Assembly: GCA_030427705.1 (NCBI GenBank)
Contig: JAUIBR010000032.1
Location: 1-64,000, forward strand
Direction of reading: 5' to 3'
Source of the DNA: a bacterium
GTDB taxonomy: Bacteria > Myxococcota_A > Bradymonadia > Bradymonadales > Bradymonadaceae
DNA: 64,000 bases
The notes beneath the pieces are model-generated. The model did not search any database and was not told where the DNA came from. It was given only the letters and a program-made list of their open reading frames with translations. Positions 51,509 to 59,713 of the stretch are shown in pieces. Within the stretch, counting starts at the first letter, position 1, and the number at the start of each line of letters is the position of its first letter. Position numbers and translations under genes: made by a program.

Positions 51509-52840
51509 CTACACCTTGATCATGCGGATGGACCGAATGGCGGTCGGGTCACCGGAAATGTCACGTGCGGTCGCGACAAGGTGCTCAAGTTGTTCAATGG
51601 AGAGCGGCTCATCAACTCCGTTCAAGTCGTAGGCGAAGCCATACTTTTTGAAGTCACGGTGGGCCGACTCCAGGTTGTTCAGTCCGGCATCGAAGATGGC
51701 GTCGGAAACAGCTTTCTTCGTACCGCGGGCATCCGAGTGACAGACAGCCAGAACCCAAGGAGGCTCGGCGCCGTCGACGCGGATGACTTGGCCTGGTGCG
51801 TAGACTGAGTCACGCACCGTTCCAAAGGTATTCAGCATTCCAATCGTGTTCGAAACGTGGCGTGCGATGCGAGGCTGGGCCTCTTGGGTCGCGGCGCCGA
51901 TGTGAGGTGTACCCACGATCTCGGGAATGTCTGAGTATGGATTTTCCCAGGCGTCTTTGCCGCTGCCTGGTTCTTCCGGGAACACGTCGACAGATGCGTA
52001 GCGAACCTTGCCGTCACGAACGGCTTGCTTGAGCTCATCGGGTTCGAACAGGAATCCACGCGAGAGATTCAGGAAGATGCGTGGGCTGTTTTCGCCGCGG
52101 TCGGCTCCCATCTGTTCGAAATGGCTGTAGCTGAGAATGTTCTCGTTCGATGTGCCACGGTAGTCGGTTGCCGAGAAGTGGACCGTAACGAAGTCGGACT
52201 TACGGAAGACCTCGTCGATTGATTGGCAGGCTTCCCAACCAAGCGTGGTTCCGACTTCGCGTGCGAGGGTCTTGCTGTCGTAAAAGACGACATCCATATC
52301 GAAGCGCTCAGCCATCTGTGCGACCGCTTTGCCGATATTGCCCAGACCCAAGATGCCAAGGGTTTTGCCCTTGAGTTCGTAGCGGCGGATGTTGTCTTTG
52401 GTCCATTCGCTCGCCTGTGTCTTTTCGACAGCGTCGAAAATTCGGCGGGCGAGGCAAATCAATTCGCCAAACACCAACTCGACGACCGAACGACCGTTCG
52501 AGATTGGGTCATTCAAGACCAACACGCCTTCTTTGGCGCATGCAACCTTGTCCACCGAGTCGTCTCCGATGCAGCAAAGCTGGACGGCGGCGAGGTTGTC
52601 AGATGCGTCGAGCACCTCTTGATCGACCTCGAATCGGCTACGTTTGAAAATGAGGTCGTGCTGGCCCTTGTTTAAGGTGTCGATGACGAACTTGCGATCC
52701 ATCGTCGCCTCTTTAGGCAGACGTTCGGGTTCGATACCTTGCGCACGCAGATAATCGTCAAGTGAAGGGTCAGGGTGTTCGATGATCAGTGCGCGTTGGA
52801 ACGCACCGTTGAGAAAACGTACGCCGTCTTTCTTCGCCAT
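51509..52840 (-). CDS. D-3-phosphoglycerate dehydrogenase-like NAD-dependent 2-hydroxyacid dehydrogenase
   Basis: I start at the Met-Ala-Lys-Lys ATG (52840); the frame is open 30 codons further, over a Ser-rich stretch that belongs to another frame. The 443-residue product has NAD-binding GILGLGNIGKAV near residue 176. The catalytic Arg is in NLSRGFLF, the Glu in FPEEPG, and the His in GTPHIGAATQEA. The C-terminal 90 residues resemble an ACT-like regulatory domain (PWVLAVCHSDARG). SerA-type enzymes oxidise 3-phosphoglycerate in serine synthesis; sequence alone does not fix the substrate. It begins 25 bp after the BCCP stop, so it may share the carboxylase transcript. Confidence 0.85.
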   Translation of the reverse strand: MAKKDGVRFLNGAFQRALIIEHPDPSLDDYLRAQGIEPERLPKEATMDRKFVIDTLNKGQHDLIFKRSRFEVDQEVLDASDNLAAVQLCCIGDDSVDKVACAKEGVLVLNDPISNGRSVVELVFGELICLARRIFDAVEKTQASEWTKDNIRRYELKGKTLGILGLGNIGKAVAQMAERFDMDVVFYDSKTLAREVGTTLGWEACQSIDEVFRKSDFVTVHFSATDYRGTSNENILSYSHFEQMGADRGENSPRIFLNLSRGFLFEPDELKQAVRDGKVRYASVDVFPEEPGSGKDAWENPYSDIPEIVGTPHIGAATQEAQPRIARHVSNTIGMLNTFGTVRDSVYAPGQVIRVDGAEPPWVLAVCHSDARGTKKAVSDAIFDAGLNNLESAHRDFKKYGFAYDLNGVDEPLSIEQLEHLVATARDISGDPTAIRSIRMIKV

Positions 52841-52865
52841 GTTTTTCGGGCTCGGGCTGGAGGAA

Positions 52866-53381
52866 CTACTCGTCTTCGACGGTGATGAGGACGTCGCCGA
52901 TTTCCACGGCTTGGCCGACCTCAACACCAATTTTGGTGACCTTTCCGGAGCGGTGCGCCTTTAGGTCGTTTTCCATCTTCATCGCTTCGATGATGATAAT
53001 CGTTTGGCCTTCTTCGACGGTTTCGCCAACCGCGAATGGGGTCGCGACCACTTTGCCGGCCATTGGGCTGAGAAGGTCTGGGCCGGCCTCTTTATTTCCA
53101 CCTACGCCGGCAGCCTTCATGCGACGCTGACGCTCATTGAGGACGTTGACTTCGGTGTCGTGACCGCGCCAGAGCACGTGGAAAACTCCCTCTTGCTCAC
53201 GAACGTCCAGGTCAGCGCTTCGTGCGCCACGCAAAAGGTGGAGTCGGCCAGGTTGAGGTTCCAGAGCGTCGACGACATGCGTGACGCCTTCTGGATCAGT
53301 GACCTCCAAAAGGCCTTCGCCGTTGCGGATGACCGACCACTCTCGTTCTTCTTCGCCGTGTTGTACGTAGTAGATTGGCAT
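52866..53381 (-). CDS. Biotin carboxyl carrier protein of an acyl-CoA carboxylase
   Basis: This 171-residue protein has an N-terminal 85-residue beta domain (MPIYYVQHGEEEREWSV) and a linker rich in Gly. The biotinyl domain has the EAMKMEN motif (biotinylated Lys135). The organisation resembles the C-terminal half of the alpha subunit of propionyl/acetyl-CoA carboxylases. It carries CO2 between the biotin carboxylase and a carboxyltransferase not seen in this window. It follows the biotin carboxylase gene with nine bases between. The N-terminal part may link to the carboxylase. Confidence 0.9.
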   Translation of the reverse strand: MPIYYVQHGEEEREWSVIRNGEGLLEVTDPEGVTHVVDALEPQPGRLHLLRGARSADLDVREQEGVFHVLWRGHDTEVNVLNERQRRMKAAGVGGNKEAGPDLLSPMAGKVVATPFAVGETVEEGQTIIIIEAMKMENDLKAHRSGKVTKIGVEVGQAVEIGDVLITVEDE

Positions 53382-53390
53382 CGTGTTCTC

Positions 53391-54917
53391 CTAAATCTGT
53401 CCGCGAAGCTGGCGGAAGCGACCGTATTCTTTCCAACCATTCTTAGCTGCGCCGTTGACCGGCGTGCCATTTGACGAAGCGCCTTGTTTGGCGATCGCCT
53501 CGTCTTTGAGGTGCCGAGCGACAACCGCCGCCATTTCGCAGAATGCGACGGTCTCTTCGTTTTCGACCTTCTCGCGTTCTTCCATGTACTTCGGCACCCA
53601 GTTGGTGTCGTAGTGGCCCTCGCGGAACTCTGGCGTGTCCAGAATCTCTTGATGGAACTCGATATTGGTGGTGATACCAGCAACAACGTACTCACTAAGT
53701 GCCCGTTGCATGCGGTTGATCGCGTGTTGTCGGTCTTCACCCCAGACGATCAGCTTTGCGATCATTGGGTCGTAGTGGACCGGAACCGTTGAGCCTGAGT
53801 ACACCCCAGAATCAACCCGCACCCATGGGCCGGATGGCTCGCGGATGTTCGTGATGAGGCCTGGTGAAGGCATGAACTTATTCTCTGGATCCTCGGCGTA
53901 GATACGGGCTTCAACGGCCGCTCCACGCATCTCAAGATCCTCTTGTTTCAAGGTAAGCTTCTCACCGTTGGCAATCTTGAGCTGCCAACGCACAAGGTCG
54001 ATACCGGTGACCATCTCGGTGATGGGGTGCTCGACCTGAAGGCGAGTGTTCATCTCGAGGAAGTAGAAGCTCTGGTCCACATCGAGCAGGAACTCAACGG
54101 TACCCGCACCGACGTAGTCGACCGCCTTGGCCGCAGCGATCGCGACCTCACCCATCTTCTCGCGCGTTTCCGGCAGGATCGTTGGGCAAGGCGTTTCTTC
54201 AATGATCTTCTGGTGTCGGCGCTGAACTGAACAATCGCGCTCAAACAAGTGAATGCAGTTGCCGTGCTGGTCGGCGAGGACCTGGAATTCGACGTGCTTC
54301 GGTCGCACAACGAATTTTTCGACGTAGACGTCGCCGTTGCCAAACGCGTTCAACGCCTCGCGGCGCGCGCCTTCAAACGAAGCGACAAACTCAGCTTCAC
54401 CGTCGACACGACGCATGCCTTTACCGCCACCGCCTGCAGCGGCCTTGATAAGCACGGGGAAGCCCATTTCCTTGGCCAATGCCAAGGCTTCTTGTGGGTC
54501 TTCGATTGCGTCTTTTGCGCCGGGGACAAGTGGAACACCGGCCTTTTCCATGAGCTTACGTGCATGGGTTTTGGAGCCCATCGCGTTGATGGCGTAGCTA
54601 CGTGGTCCGATGAAGACGATTCCTGCCTTCTCGCACGCTTCTGCAAAATCCGAGTTCTCGGACAAGAAGCCAAAACCTGGGTGAATCGCCTCAGCGCCGC
54701 TTTCTTTGGCGACGGCCAAGATCTTATCGATCACCAAGTAACTCTCCGCACTTGCGGCTGGTCCAACGCAGTAAGCCTCGTCTGCGTATCGGACATGGAT
54801 GGACTCGCGATCTGGTTCAGAAAAGACCGCGACGCTCTTGATATTCATCTCGCGGAGGGTGCGCATGATGCGCACTGCAATCTCACCGCGGTTTGCTACC
54901 AATACCTTTGAAAACAT
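53391..54917 (-). CDS. Acyl-CoA carboxylase, biotin carboxylase subunit (AccC/PccA type)
   Basis: The 508-residue product begins MFSKVLVANRGEIAVRIMRT, the family's usual start, with the ATP-grasp loop KAAAGGGGKGMRRV near residue 159. The BC-domain segment EMNTRLQVEHPITEMVTG follows, with RIYAEDPENKFMPSPG in the C-terminal subdomain. It carboxylates biotin on the BCCP using bicarbonate and ATP. About 60 residues of tail follow the usual end, rich in Ala, Asn and Gly, probably a linker. It is the first gene of a three-gene unit with BCCP and the SerA-like gene, and diverges from the response regulator gene. Confidence 0.93.
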   Translation of the reverse strand: MFSKVLVANRGEIAVRIMRTLREMNIKSVAVFSEPDRESIHVRYADEAYCVGPAASAESYLVIDKILAVAKESGAEAIHPGFGFLSENSDFAEACEKAGIVFIGPRSYAINAMGSKTHARKLMEKAGVPLVPGAKDAIEDPQEALALAKEMGFPVLIKAAAGGGGKGMRRVDGEAEFVASFEGARREALNAFGNGDVYVEKFVVRPKHVEFQVLADQHGNCIHLFERDCSVQRRHQKIIEETPCPTILPETREKMGEVAIAAAKAVDYVGAGTVEFLLDVDQSFYFLEMNTRLQVEHPITEMVTGIDLVRWQLKIANGEKLTLKQEDLEMRGAAVEARIYAEDPENKFMPSPGLITNIREPSGPWVRVDSGVYSGSTVPVHYDPMIAKLIVWGEDRQHAINRMQRALSEYVVAGITTNIEFHQEILDTPEFREGHYDTNWVPKYMEEREKVENEETVAFCEMAAVVARHLKDEAIAKQGASSNGTPVNGAAKNGWKEYGRFRQLRGQI

Positions 54918-55009
54918 CGACTAATACCCGGTTCAGTCTACAAAACGCGGGGAACCTAGCACTTCTGTGACAAATGGCAACCCGCACGTCGCTTCGTAGC
55001 TTGGCTACA

Positions 55010-55039
55010 TTGACACCTTGGGCCAATCGCACATACGAT
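55010..55039 (+). promoter_or_regulatory. Sigma-70-type promoter for the response regulator gene
   Basis: TTGACA (55010-55015, perfect -35) and TACGAT (55034-55039) are 18 bp apart. Transcription would begin near 55046, about 23 bp before the ATG at 55069. Confidence 0.6.
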
Positions 55040-55068
55040 CCCGTTCAACTCACTCACTGGTTTACGAA

Positions 55069-55509
55069 ATGTCTGACGATAGCCAAGAAGAAGTCGAATA
55101 CGGCGAGCCGCAAGACCGCGAGCGTCCGCTCATCCTGTTGGCTGACGACGACGAAGACATTCGTGCGCTGCTGCGTGCGCATTTCGAGGACCAGGACTGC
55201 GATTTGTTGGAGAACAACAATGGCGCGGATGCCCTTGAAACCATCATCGTGCACCGGCCAAATCTCGTGATTTTGGACGTCATGATGCCCGAACTCAACG
55301 GCTGGCAGATCTGCAAGTACGTCAAATCCCGTGAAGAGTATGAAGACGTTGGCGTCATCATGCTGACCGCGATCGGCCCAGTAAACAACGAGCTAACATC
55401 GCCGTTGTTTGGCGCGGACGACTATATCGACAAGCCGTTCGACTTTGATGAGTTGGAATTCAAGGTTCGCAAGGTATTGAGCGAAAAGAAGCGCTCGCCA
55501 GAAGAATAG
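55069..55509 (+). CDS. Single-domain response regulator
   Basis: The start at 55069 follows the promoter; a longer frame opens at 55018 but would start upstream of the predicted mRNA. The 146-residue product has a receiver domain: ADDDEDIRALL with the acidic pocket, VILDVMMPELNG (phosphorylated Asp70), MLTA (Thr100) and IDKPF (Lys122). There is no output domain; the first 18 residues are acidic. It acts in phosphorelay or by protein interaction, for example in motility. It converges head to tail with the lipoprotein gene, with no base between stops. No kinase is adjacent. Confidence 0.92.
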   Translation: MSDDSQEEVEYGEPQDRERPLILLADDDEDIRALLRAHFEDQDCDLLENNNGADALETIIVHRPNLVILDVMMPELNGWQICKYVKSREEYEDVGVIMLTAIGPVNNELTSPLFGADDYIDKPFDFDELEFKVRKVLSEKKRSPEE

Positions 55510-56367
55510 CTACGGGCAACCGGGCGCTGCTCCGGGAGTTCCAGCAACGACTCCGTCGCCGATCGTCGCCGACTCTTCACACCATGTATCCGGGGAATCG
55601 TTACCCGATGCGGACTCAAGCCCAGCGCGGACGCTGAGTGCACGGTCCTCTTGTATGGCGAGGGTGGGCGATTCGCCTTCAGGTGGCACAAGATTGCCGG
55701 AAATCCAGCGTACCGAATCGAACTTCTGAATCTCATTGCCGTTGAAGTACTGAAGCTCCAAAAGTCGCTCGCCTGAGTTGGACAGTGAATCGCCTTCGCC
55801 CCAACGACCGTAGTCATAGAATGTTCCAGGCGCCAAAACATCATTGATGGGAACGTCAGATACGACATGGCGAGCGAACACAAAATACTCGCCCGGCTGG
55901 ATTTCCTTTAGGCCCTGATAGACTTCGACCTGCTCAGACGTGGTTGGGAGCGCAACCGTGATGGTGCCTTCACTTCCCGAGCCGACGTTCAGCAGGCGGA
56001 ACGAGATTTGGCGTGGGTCGGCTGGGCCATCTCCCACATTCTTCACCTCGACATACTCGCCCAACTCACCGGTGGAGATGTTGTTGTCCATCGCCGATGT
56101 GTTGATCAGCAGCTCCGTGATCACAAGCTCAGGCTCGCCGACCGGCATATCCGGCGGCATGTCCATCATGTTGTTCAGATTGTTCTGATTATTGGTGTTG
56201 TTGACGTTGTTGAGGTTGTTCGTCCCGTCGTCACTGCCCATGTCGTCACCAAAGTCGATGGTGACCTTCTTCTCGGAATACGGGTAGTCATCGAGGTCGA
56301 AAGCGAGGTTACACCCCGTCAACAACACCAGCGCCACTCCCAAGTATTTGATTAGTTTTCGGGCCAT
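55510..56367 (-). CDS. Lamin-tail-like domain lipoprotein
   Basis: The 285-residue product has the signal MARKLIKYLGVALVLLTGC. After it come an acidic region and an Asn-rich linker (NNLNNVNNTNNQNN). A C-terminal beta domain from residue 80 resembles the lamin-tail domain (GEYVEVKNVGDGPADPRQIS, SGERLLELQYFNGN, VAGTPGAAPGC). It is probably a surface lipoprotein with a beta-sandwich fold; a role in DNA or protein binding is not shown. The final CP and a nearby Cys (TWC) may form a disulfide. It starts 8 bp after the stop of the LeuA-domain gene and is in the same operon. Confidence 0.78.
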   Translation of the reverse strand: MARKLIKYLGVALVLLTGCNLAFDLDDYPYSEKKVTIDFGDDMGSDDGTNNLNNVNNTNNQNNLNNMMDMPPDMPVGEPELVITELLINTSAMDNNISTGELGEYVEVKNVGDGPADPRQISFRLLNVGSGSEGTITVALPTTSEQVEVYQGLKEIQPGEYFVFARHVVSDVPINDVLAPGTFYDYGRWGEGDSLSNSGERLLELQYFNGNEIQKFDSVRWISGNLVPPEGESPTLAIQEDRALSVRAGLESASGNDSPDTWCEESATIGDGVVAGTPGAAPGCP

Positions 56368-56375
56368 GAGGCCAA

Positions 56376-56972
56376 TTACATCGAGTTCTTAATACGTTCA
56401 ACCACTTCACTGTACGAGGTGTTCTCTACGACCCTCGCCATCAGATCGGTATATTTTTCTACCAAATCCGTGCGACCTTCATCGCGATAGTGCTGAAGAA
56501 TCTCATGAATTCGCACAAAAGTCTTTTCGCTGTTCACGAAGTACGTCGCAGCTTCGACCGTCGCCTGCAGACCGGCTCGGCTGACGGACGATGCGGTCGA
56601 TTGAAAGATAAACTCTTGGTCTTCGCTGTTTCGAATCCCAACTGTGGCTTCTGCCTGCGCGTCCGTACCGGCGCTATTGCCGCCAGAGATCAGGCCGCGA
56701 ATATTGAACTGTGAGAACGAGATCGACTTCAGACTTGGGTATTCGTCGGAAAGCCGAATCTTCAGGCCATTGAAGAACGCGTCGATCGTTCCCACACCTT
56801 GCCCTTCGACTGTGAAATCCGTTCCGTCGTCGTGAACCAAATGGCAGCTAATCCGGCACGTATTCTCTTCGAGAGACTCCGTGACGTGATAGCTTTTGAC
56901 CTCCATATGGACAAAATCGTCCTGAAGGATCTCCTTCATTAGGTTGATCATTCCTGCTTGTTTGCCGTCCAT
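56376..56972 (-). CDS. Standalone LeuA-type allosteric domain protein
   Basis: This 198-residue protein matches the regulatory (dimerisation/Leu-binding) domain of 2-isopropylmalate synthase: VEGQGVGTIDAFFNGL near residue 55, ISGGNSAGTDAQAEATVGIR near 95-115, and VEAATYFVNSEKTF. There is no catalytic TIM barrel. It may sense an amino acid or serve as a small regulatory subunit. The C-terminal 40 residues are helical (DLVEKYTDLMARVV). It is the first gene of a two-gene unit with the lamin-tail lipoprotein and diverges from the GspF-like gene. Confidence 0.75.
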   Translation of the reverse strand: MDGKQAGMINLMKEILQDDFVHMEVKSYHVTESLEENTCRISCHLVHDDGTDFTVEGQGVGTIDAFFNGLKIRLSDEYPSLKSISFSQFNIRGLISGGNSAGTDAQAEATVGIRNSEDQEFIFQSTASSVSRAGLQATVEAATYFVNSEKTFVRIHEILQHYRDEGRTDLVEKYTDLMARVVENTSYSEVVERIKNSM

Positions 56973-57080
56973 GCTTAAAAACCTTCCTGAGCCCGTCCTT
57001 GAGTGGCTCGCCGTGAATGACGCGAATGTGGGAATGCTGTAGACTACCTGAAATCAACACCGAAAACATAGAGAGTCTGC

Positions 57081-58160
57081 ATGTCTGCTCCCTACGATTA
57101 CGATGCACCTCCTCCGATGGAATCGCAAGCCCCACAGGGTGAGGGCGTAGTTCGTGAGTCTTCGACTTACATGACCGACCGCGATGCGGAGAAGTTCTGC
57201 CAGCTGTTCGCCGATGGTCTGCGTTCCGGTATCGGATACGCCCGGATTCTGGATTTCATGGAACGCCAGGGTTTGGATGCCAAGATGACCGCCAAGTTGC
57301 GGGTTGCCGTCCTGGAGTACGGCGACAGGTTGGGCGAGTCATTCGCGCGATTTGGGATCTTGGATGCAGCGGCTCGAAAGCTCATCCTCGTGGCCGAAGA
57401 GCAGGGTGCATTGCCCGAGACCTTCAAGGAACAGTCCCGTATCTATGGCACGCGATACAACCGGAAAAAGAAGGTCGTTTTCGGGCTTGTTGAGCCTGCA
57501 CTGGTCTTCTGCCTGGGTGTTTTCTATTTCCGAAACGTGATTGGGAACATCATGGAGGCCACGTTCTCCAATGATACTTGGGGTGTCATCGGTGATCTCT
57601 TTGTGTTGTCTTCGATCCAATCCGCCATCTTCTTCTTGTTCTTCGGCGGGTGCATGTACACCTGGATTAACCTCCCGGTCGATTCCTCGTTCCGCGAAGC
57701 GGTTGGGCGTCTGTGGTTCCGCGTTCCGGTGCTTTCCACGCCGGTCCGAACGCAGGCGGTCGCGAACTTCGCGCGGTACCTGCGGCAATCCGTTCGAAGC
57801 GGTATGGATATCTTCCTTTCTATTGACCTTGCTGCCGAAGCCACAAACTCACCCTGGTTCATTGACAGCGTGGATGAAGTTTTCGCGGTGCTAGAGGCCG
57901 GTTATCCGCTGGATCAGGCGATGCGTCAGATGCGTGGATTGCCCACGGATTTTGCCGACTACATTGCCATTGGTGAAGAGACCGGTCGTCTGGAAGAAAA
58001 TCTGGACTTCCTCGCTGAGCGCTATGACGAGAAAGCGGTCGAAGCCTACGCACGATCCCTGGCGGCGTTTGTCTATATGACGCGTCTGTTGTTCATCGTG
58101 CTCATCCTCATCTTCGCTGTCTTCGGCGGCGTGATGGATTCGTTCTTCGGCGCGTTCTAG
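57081..58160 (+). CDS. GspF/PilC-type secretion-system inner-membrane protein
   Basis: The 359-residue protein has two T2SF (GspF) domains. The first is at 35-135 (FCQLFADGLRSGIGYARIL, ILVAEEQGALPETF) and the second at 225-330 (RTQAVANFARYLRQSVRSG, EETGRLEENL). The second is followed by a final membrane helix. A pair of helices lies between them (ALVFCLGVFYFRNVIGNI). It forms the membrane platform of type IV pili or type II secretion with GspE/PilB. The N-terminal 30 residues are extended. No other pilus gene is adjacent; the fusion ATPase is 46 kb away. A -10-like TAGACT lies about 30 bp upstream. Confidence 0.9.
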   Translation: MSAPYDYDAPPPMESQAPQGEGVVRESSTYMTDRDAEKFCQLFADGLRSGIGYARILDFMERQGLDAKMTAKLRVAVLEYGDRLGESFARFGILDAAARKLILVAEEQGALPETFKEQSRIYGTRYNRKKKVVFGLVEPALVFCLGVFYFRNVIGNIMEATFSNDTWGVIGDLFVLSSIQSAIFFLFFGGCMYTWINLPVDSSFREAVGRLWFRVPVLSTPVRTQAVANFARYLRQSVRSGMDIFLSIDLAAEATNSPWFIDSVDEVFAVLEAGYPLDQAMRQMRGLPTDFADYIAIGEETGRLEENLDFLAERYDEKAVEAYARSLAAFVYMTRLLFIVLILIFAVFGGVMDSFFGAF

Positions 58161-58180
58161 AGCCACGATTCACACAGTTT

Positions 58181-58211
58181 TCACATGTCATTCAACGTGA
58201 GTGACATGTGA
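58181..58211 (+). repeat. Perfect 10-bp inverted repeat
   Basis: TCACATGTCA (58181-58190) and TGACATGTGA (58202-58211) flank an 11-nt loop, between the GspF-like gene and the small membrane protein. There is no T-run. It may be an operator or RNA hairpin. Confidence 0.5.
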
Positions 58212-58268
58212 GCCACTAATGTCTGCACAAACTCAGATCCAAAACGCGACTCATGCGTTAGGAGAGAT

Positions 58269-58790
58269 ATGCAGATGTTATCAAGACACGTTCAGCTGGG
58301 GCTGGTCTGCGTGGTTGGCTGGGCAGGCGCGCTCATCGGCGGCCTTAGCGGGCCAGCGATATGGGGCGCTGACGTCACCATGTCGGCCTGTCTGCTGACG
58401 ATTTTTGCCGGCATGATGTTGGCGCTGAACGCAGTAAATCATTTTCCATCGGTCGAGCGATTCAGTCCTCTACTGACGACAATCGCGGCGCTTGTTCCTG
58501 CCGCACTCTTGGCCCTCCCAATCACGTTTATCTTGAAGACGCTTTCATCCGCGAACGGCATCGAGTTTCTCTACACCTGGCAGGGTGCGTTGGCGGGGGC
58601 GTTCCTGCTGCTCGTCTCGGGTAAAGGCGTGGCGTGGTCGCTGACAACTCGCTGGAACTCAGACGAGAGCAAGGTTGTTGAGATTGTGTCCCTTGTCATG
58701 GTTGTCATTGCTGTGTTGCCAAACTGGGATGCGCCTACCGAGGTTGAAACCGTCGTTGCTCAGTCCCAGGCCAGTGAAGATCGCCGATAA
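58269..58790 (+). CDS. Small integral membrane protein, unknown function
   Basis: The ATG is preceded by AGGAGA at the right distance. The 173-residue product has four membrane helices (about 8-30, 38-58, 73-95, 105-125) and one more near 145. No known family is recognised. It is co-oriented with the GspF-like gene 108 bp upstream and could be cotranscribed, or have its own promoter near the inverted repeat. It may be a helper of the pilus machinery, but that is speculative. Confidence 0.7.
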   Translation: MQMLSRHVQLGLVCVVGWAGALIGGLSGPAIWGADVTMSACLLTIFAGMMLALNAVNHFPSVERFSPLLTTIAALVPAALLALPITFILKTLSSANGIEFLYTWQGALAGAFLLLVSGKGVAWSLTTRWNSDESKVVEIVSLVMVVIAVLPNWDAPTEVETVVAQSQASEDRR

Positions 58791-58802
58791 GCGATACGCC
58801 GA

Positions 58803-59483
58803 CTACTCTTCCGAATCCTCGTAATCATCGTCGTCGTAATCGTTGTCGTCATAATCGTCGTCATCGTAGTCGTCATCTTCATCCCAATCCGCATCGGAAT
58901 CTTCTTCCTCTTCGGGTTCGGACCAGTCGACGAACTTCGGGTTTTCCGCTTGGAACTCTTCGAAGAGTCCCTTGGCGAGTTCGGTCTTGTCGATGCCCTC
59001 TGGCGCAACACGCACGTCGAGCTGGGCGTATTGCATGTCGTAGCCGACTTCTTTCAACGTTCCTTTGTCCATTCCGCACTCTTTGAGTGCGTCATGAATT
59101 TCATCGATGGAACGGTTGAACCGTTTGGCGACGTCTCGGACGTGCGGTTTCTTGTATCGATTGTCGGCAGTGATCCCGAGATGGAATGTGCAGAACAAAT
59201 TGAACGCATTCAACTCAAGGGTGCTGTGGTCGGCTTCCACCTCGGCGACTGGCTCACGACCGCCAAACTGCTCGCGCTTAGGGCCTTTTCGTTTGCCACC
59301 ACCGGAGCGTCGTCGATTGCCACCGCCTCCGCCACCACCACCGCCGCCGCGATTGCTCTTTTTGCGCCGGCCTTGGTTGTTGTTCGAGTTTTGGTTGTTT
59401 CCGCCGCCGCCTTTGCCGCGCCGTCTACGTCGTCGTCTTCGACGACCGCCGCCACCTTCCTGGCGCTGTTTCTCGTCGCTCAT
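58803..59483 (-). CDS. Charge-polarised protein: Arg/Gly-rich N-terminus, acidic C-terminus
   Basis: The 226-residue product is split into three parts. Residues 1-75 are Arg/Lys/Gly/Asn-rich, with long runs of R and G like RGG-type RNA-binding regions. Residues 85-165 are a folded domain (LELNAFNLFCTFHLGIT, YKKPHVRDVAKRFNRSIDEI) that has helix-turn-helix-like features. The last 40 residues are Asp/Tyr/Glu only (repeated DDDY). This resembles eukaryotic disordered RNA-binding proteins. The middle may bind RNA or DNA. The gene lies downstream of the FHA gene on the same strand. Confidence 0.7.
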   Translation of the reverse strand: MSDEKQRQEGGGGRRRRRRRRRGKGGGGNNQNSNNNQGRRKKSNRGGGGGGGGGGNRRRSGGGKRKGPKREQFGGREPVAEVEADHSTLELNAFNLFCTFHLGITADNRYKKPHVRDVAKRFNRSIDEIHDALKECGMDKGTLKEVGYDMQYAQLDVRVAPEGIDKTELAKGLFEEFQAENPKFVDWSEPEEEEDSDADWDEDDDYDDDDYDDNDYDDDDYEDSEE

Positions 59484-59713
59484 TTACCTATCATCCACAA
59501 CGGATTTTGCCCCTTTCGGTCCACTGAACAACTCAATGACTACAAAACGTAAGGGACGTTTGGACCCTTTCGGGTCGCCGCGCGCGCACGCGTTGCGCCG
59601 CACATACTTCAGCACCTAATTGGTACCGGTTTCCGAAATTTCAATTCGGGTTCGTGAGGCAGGAAGCCCCAGTAGTGAAAACGCTAGCATTACCGCGCCG
59701 AGATCGCAACGGC

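Noticed and set aside
59107-59619. 170-residue Pro/Arg-rich frame on the plus strand
   Set aside because: It is the antisense of the low-complexity Arg/Gly part of the charge-polarised protein.
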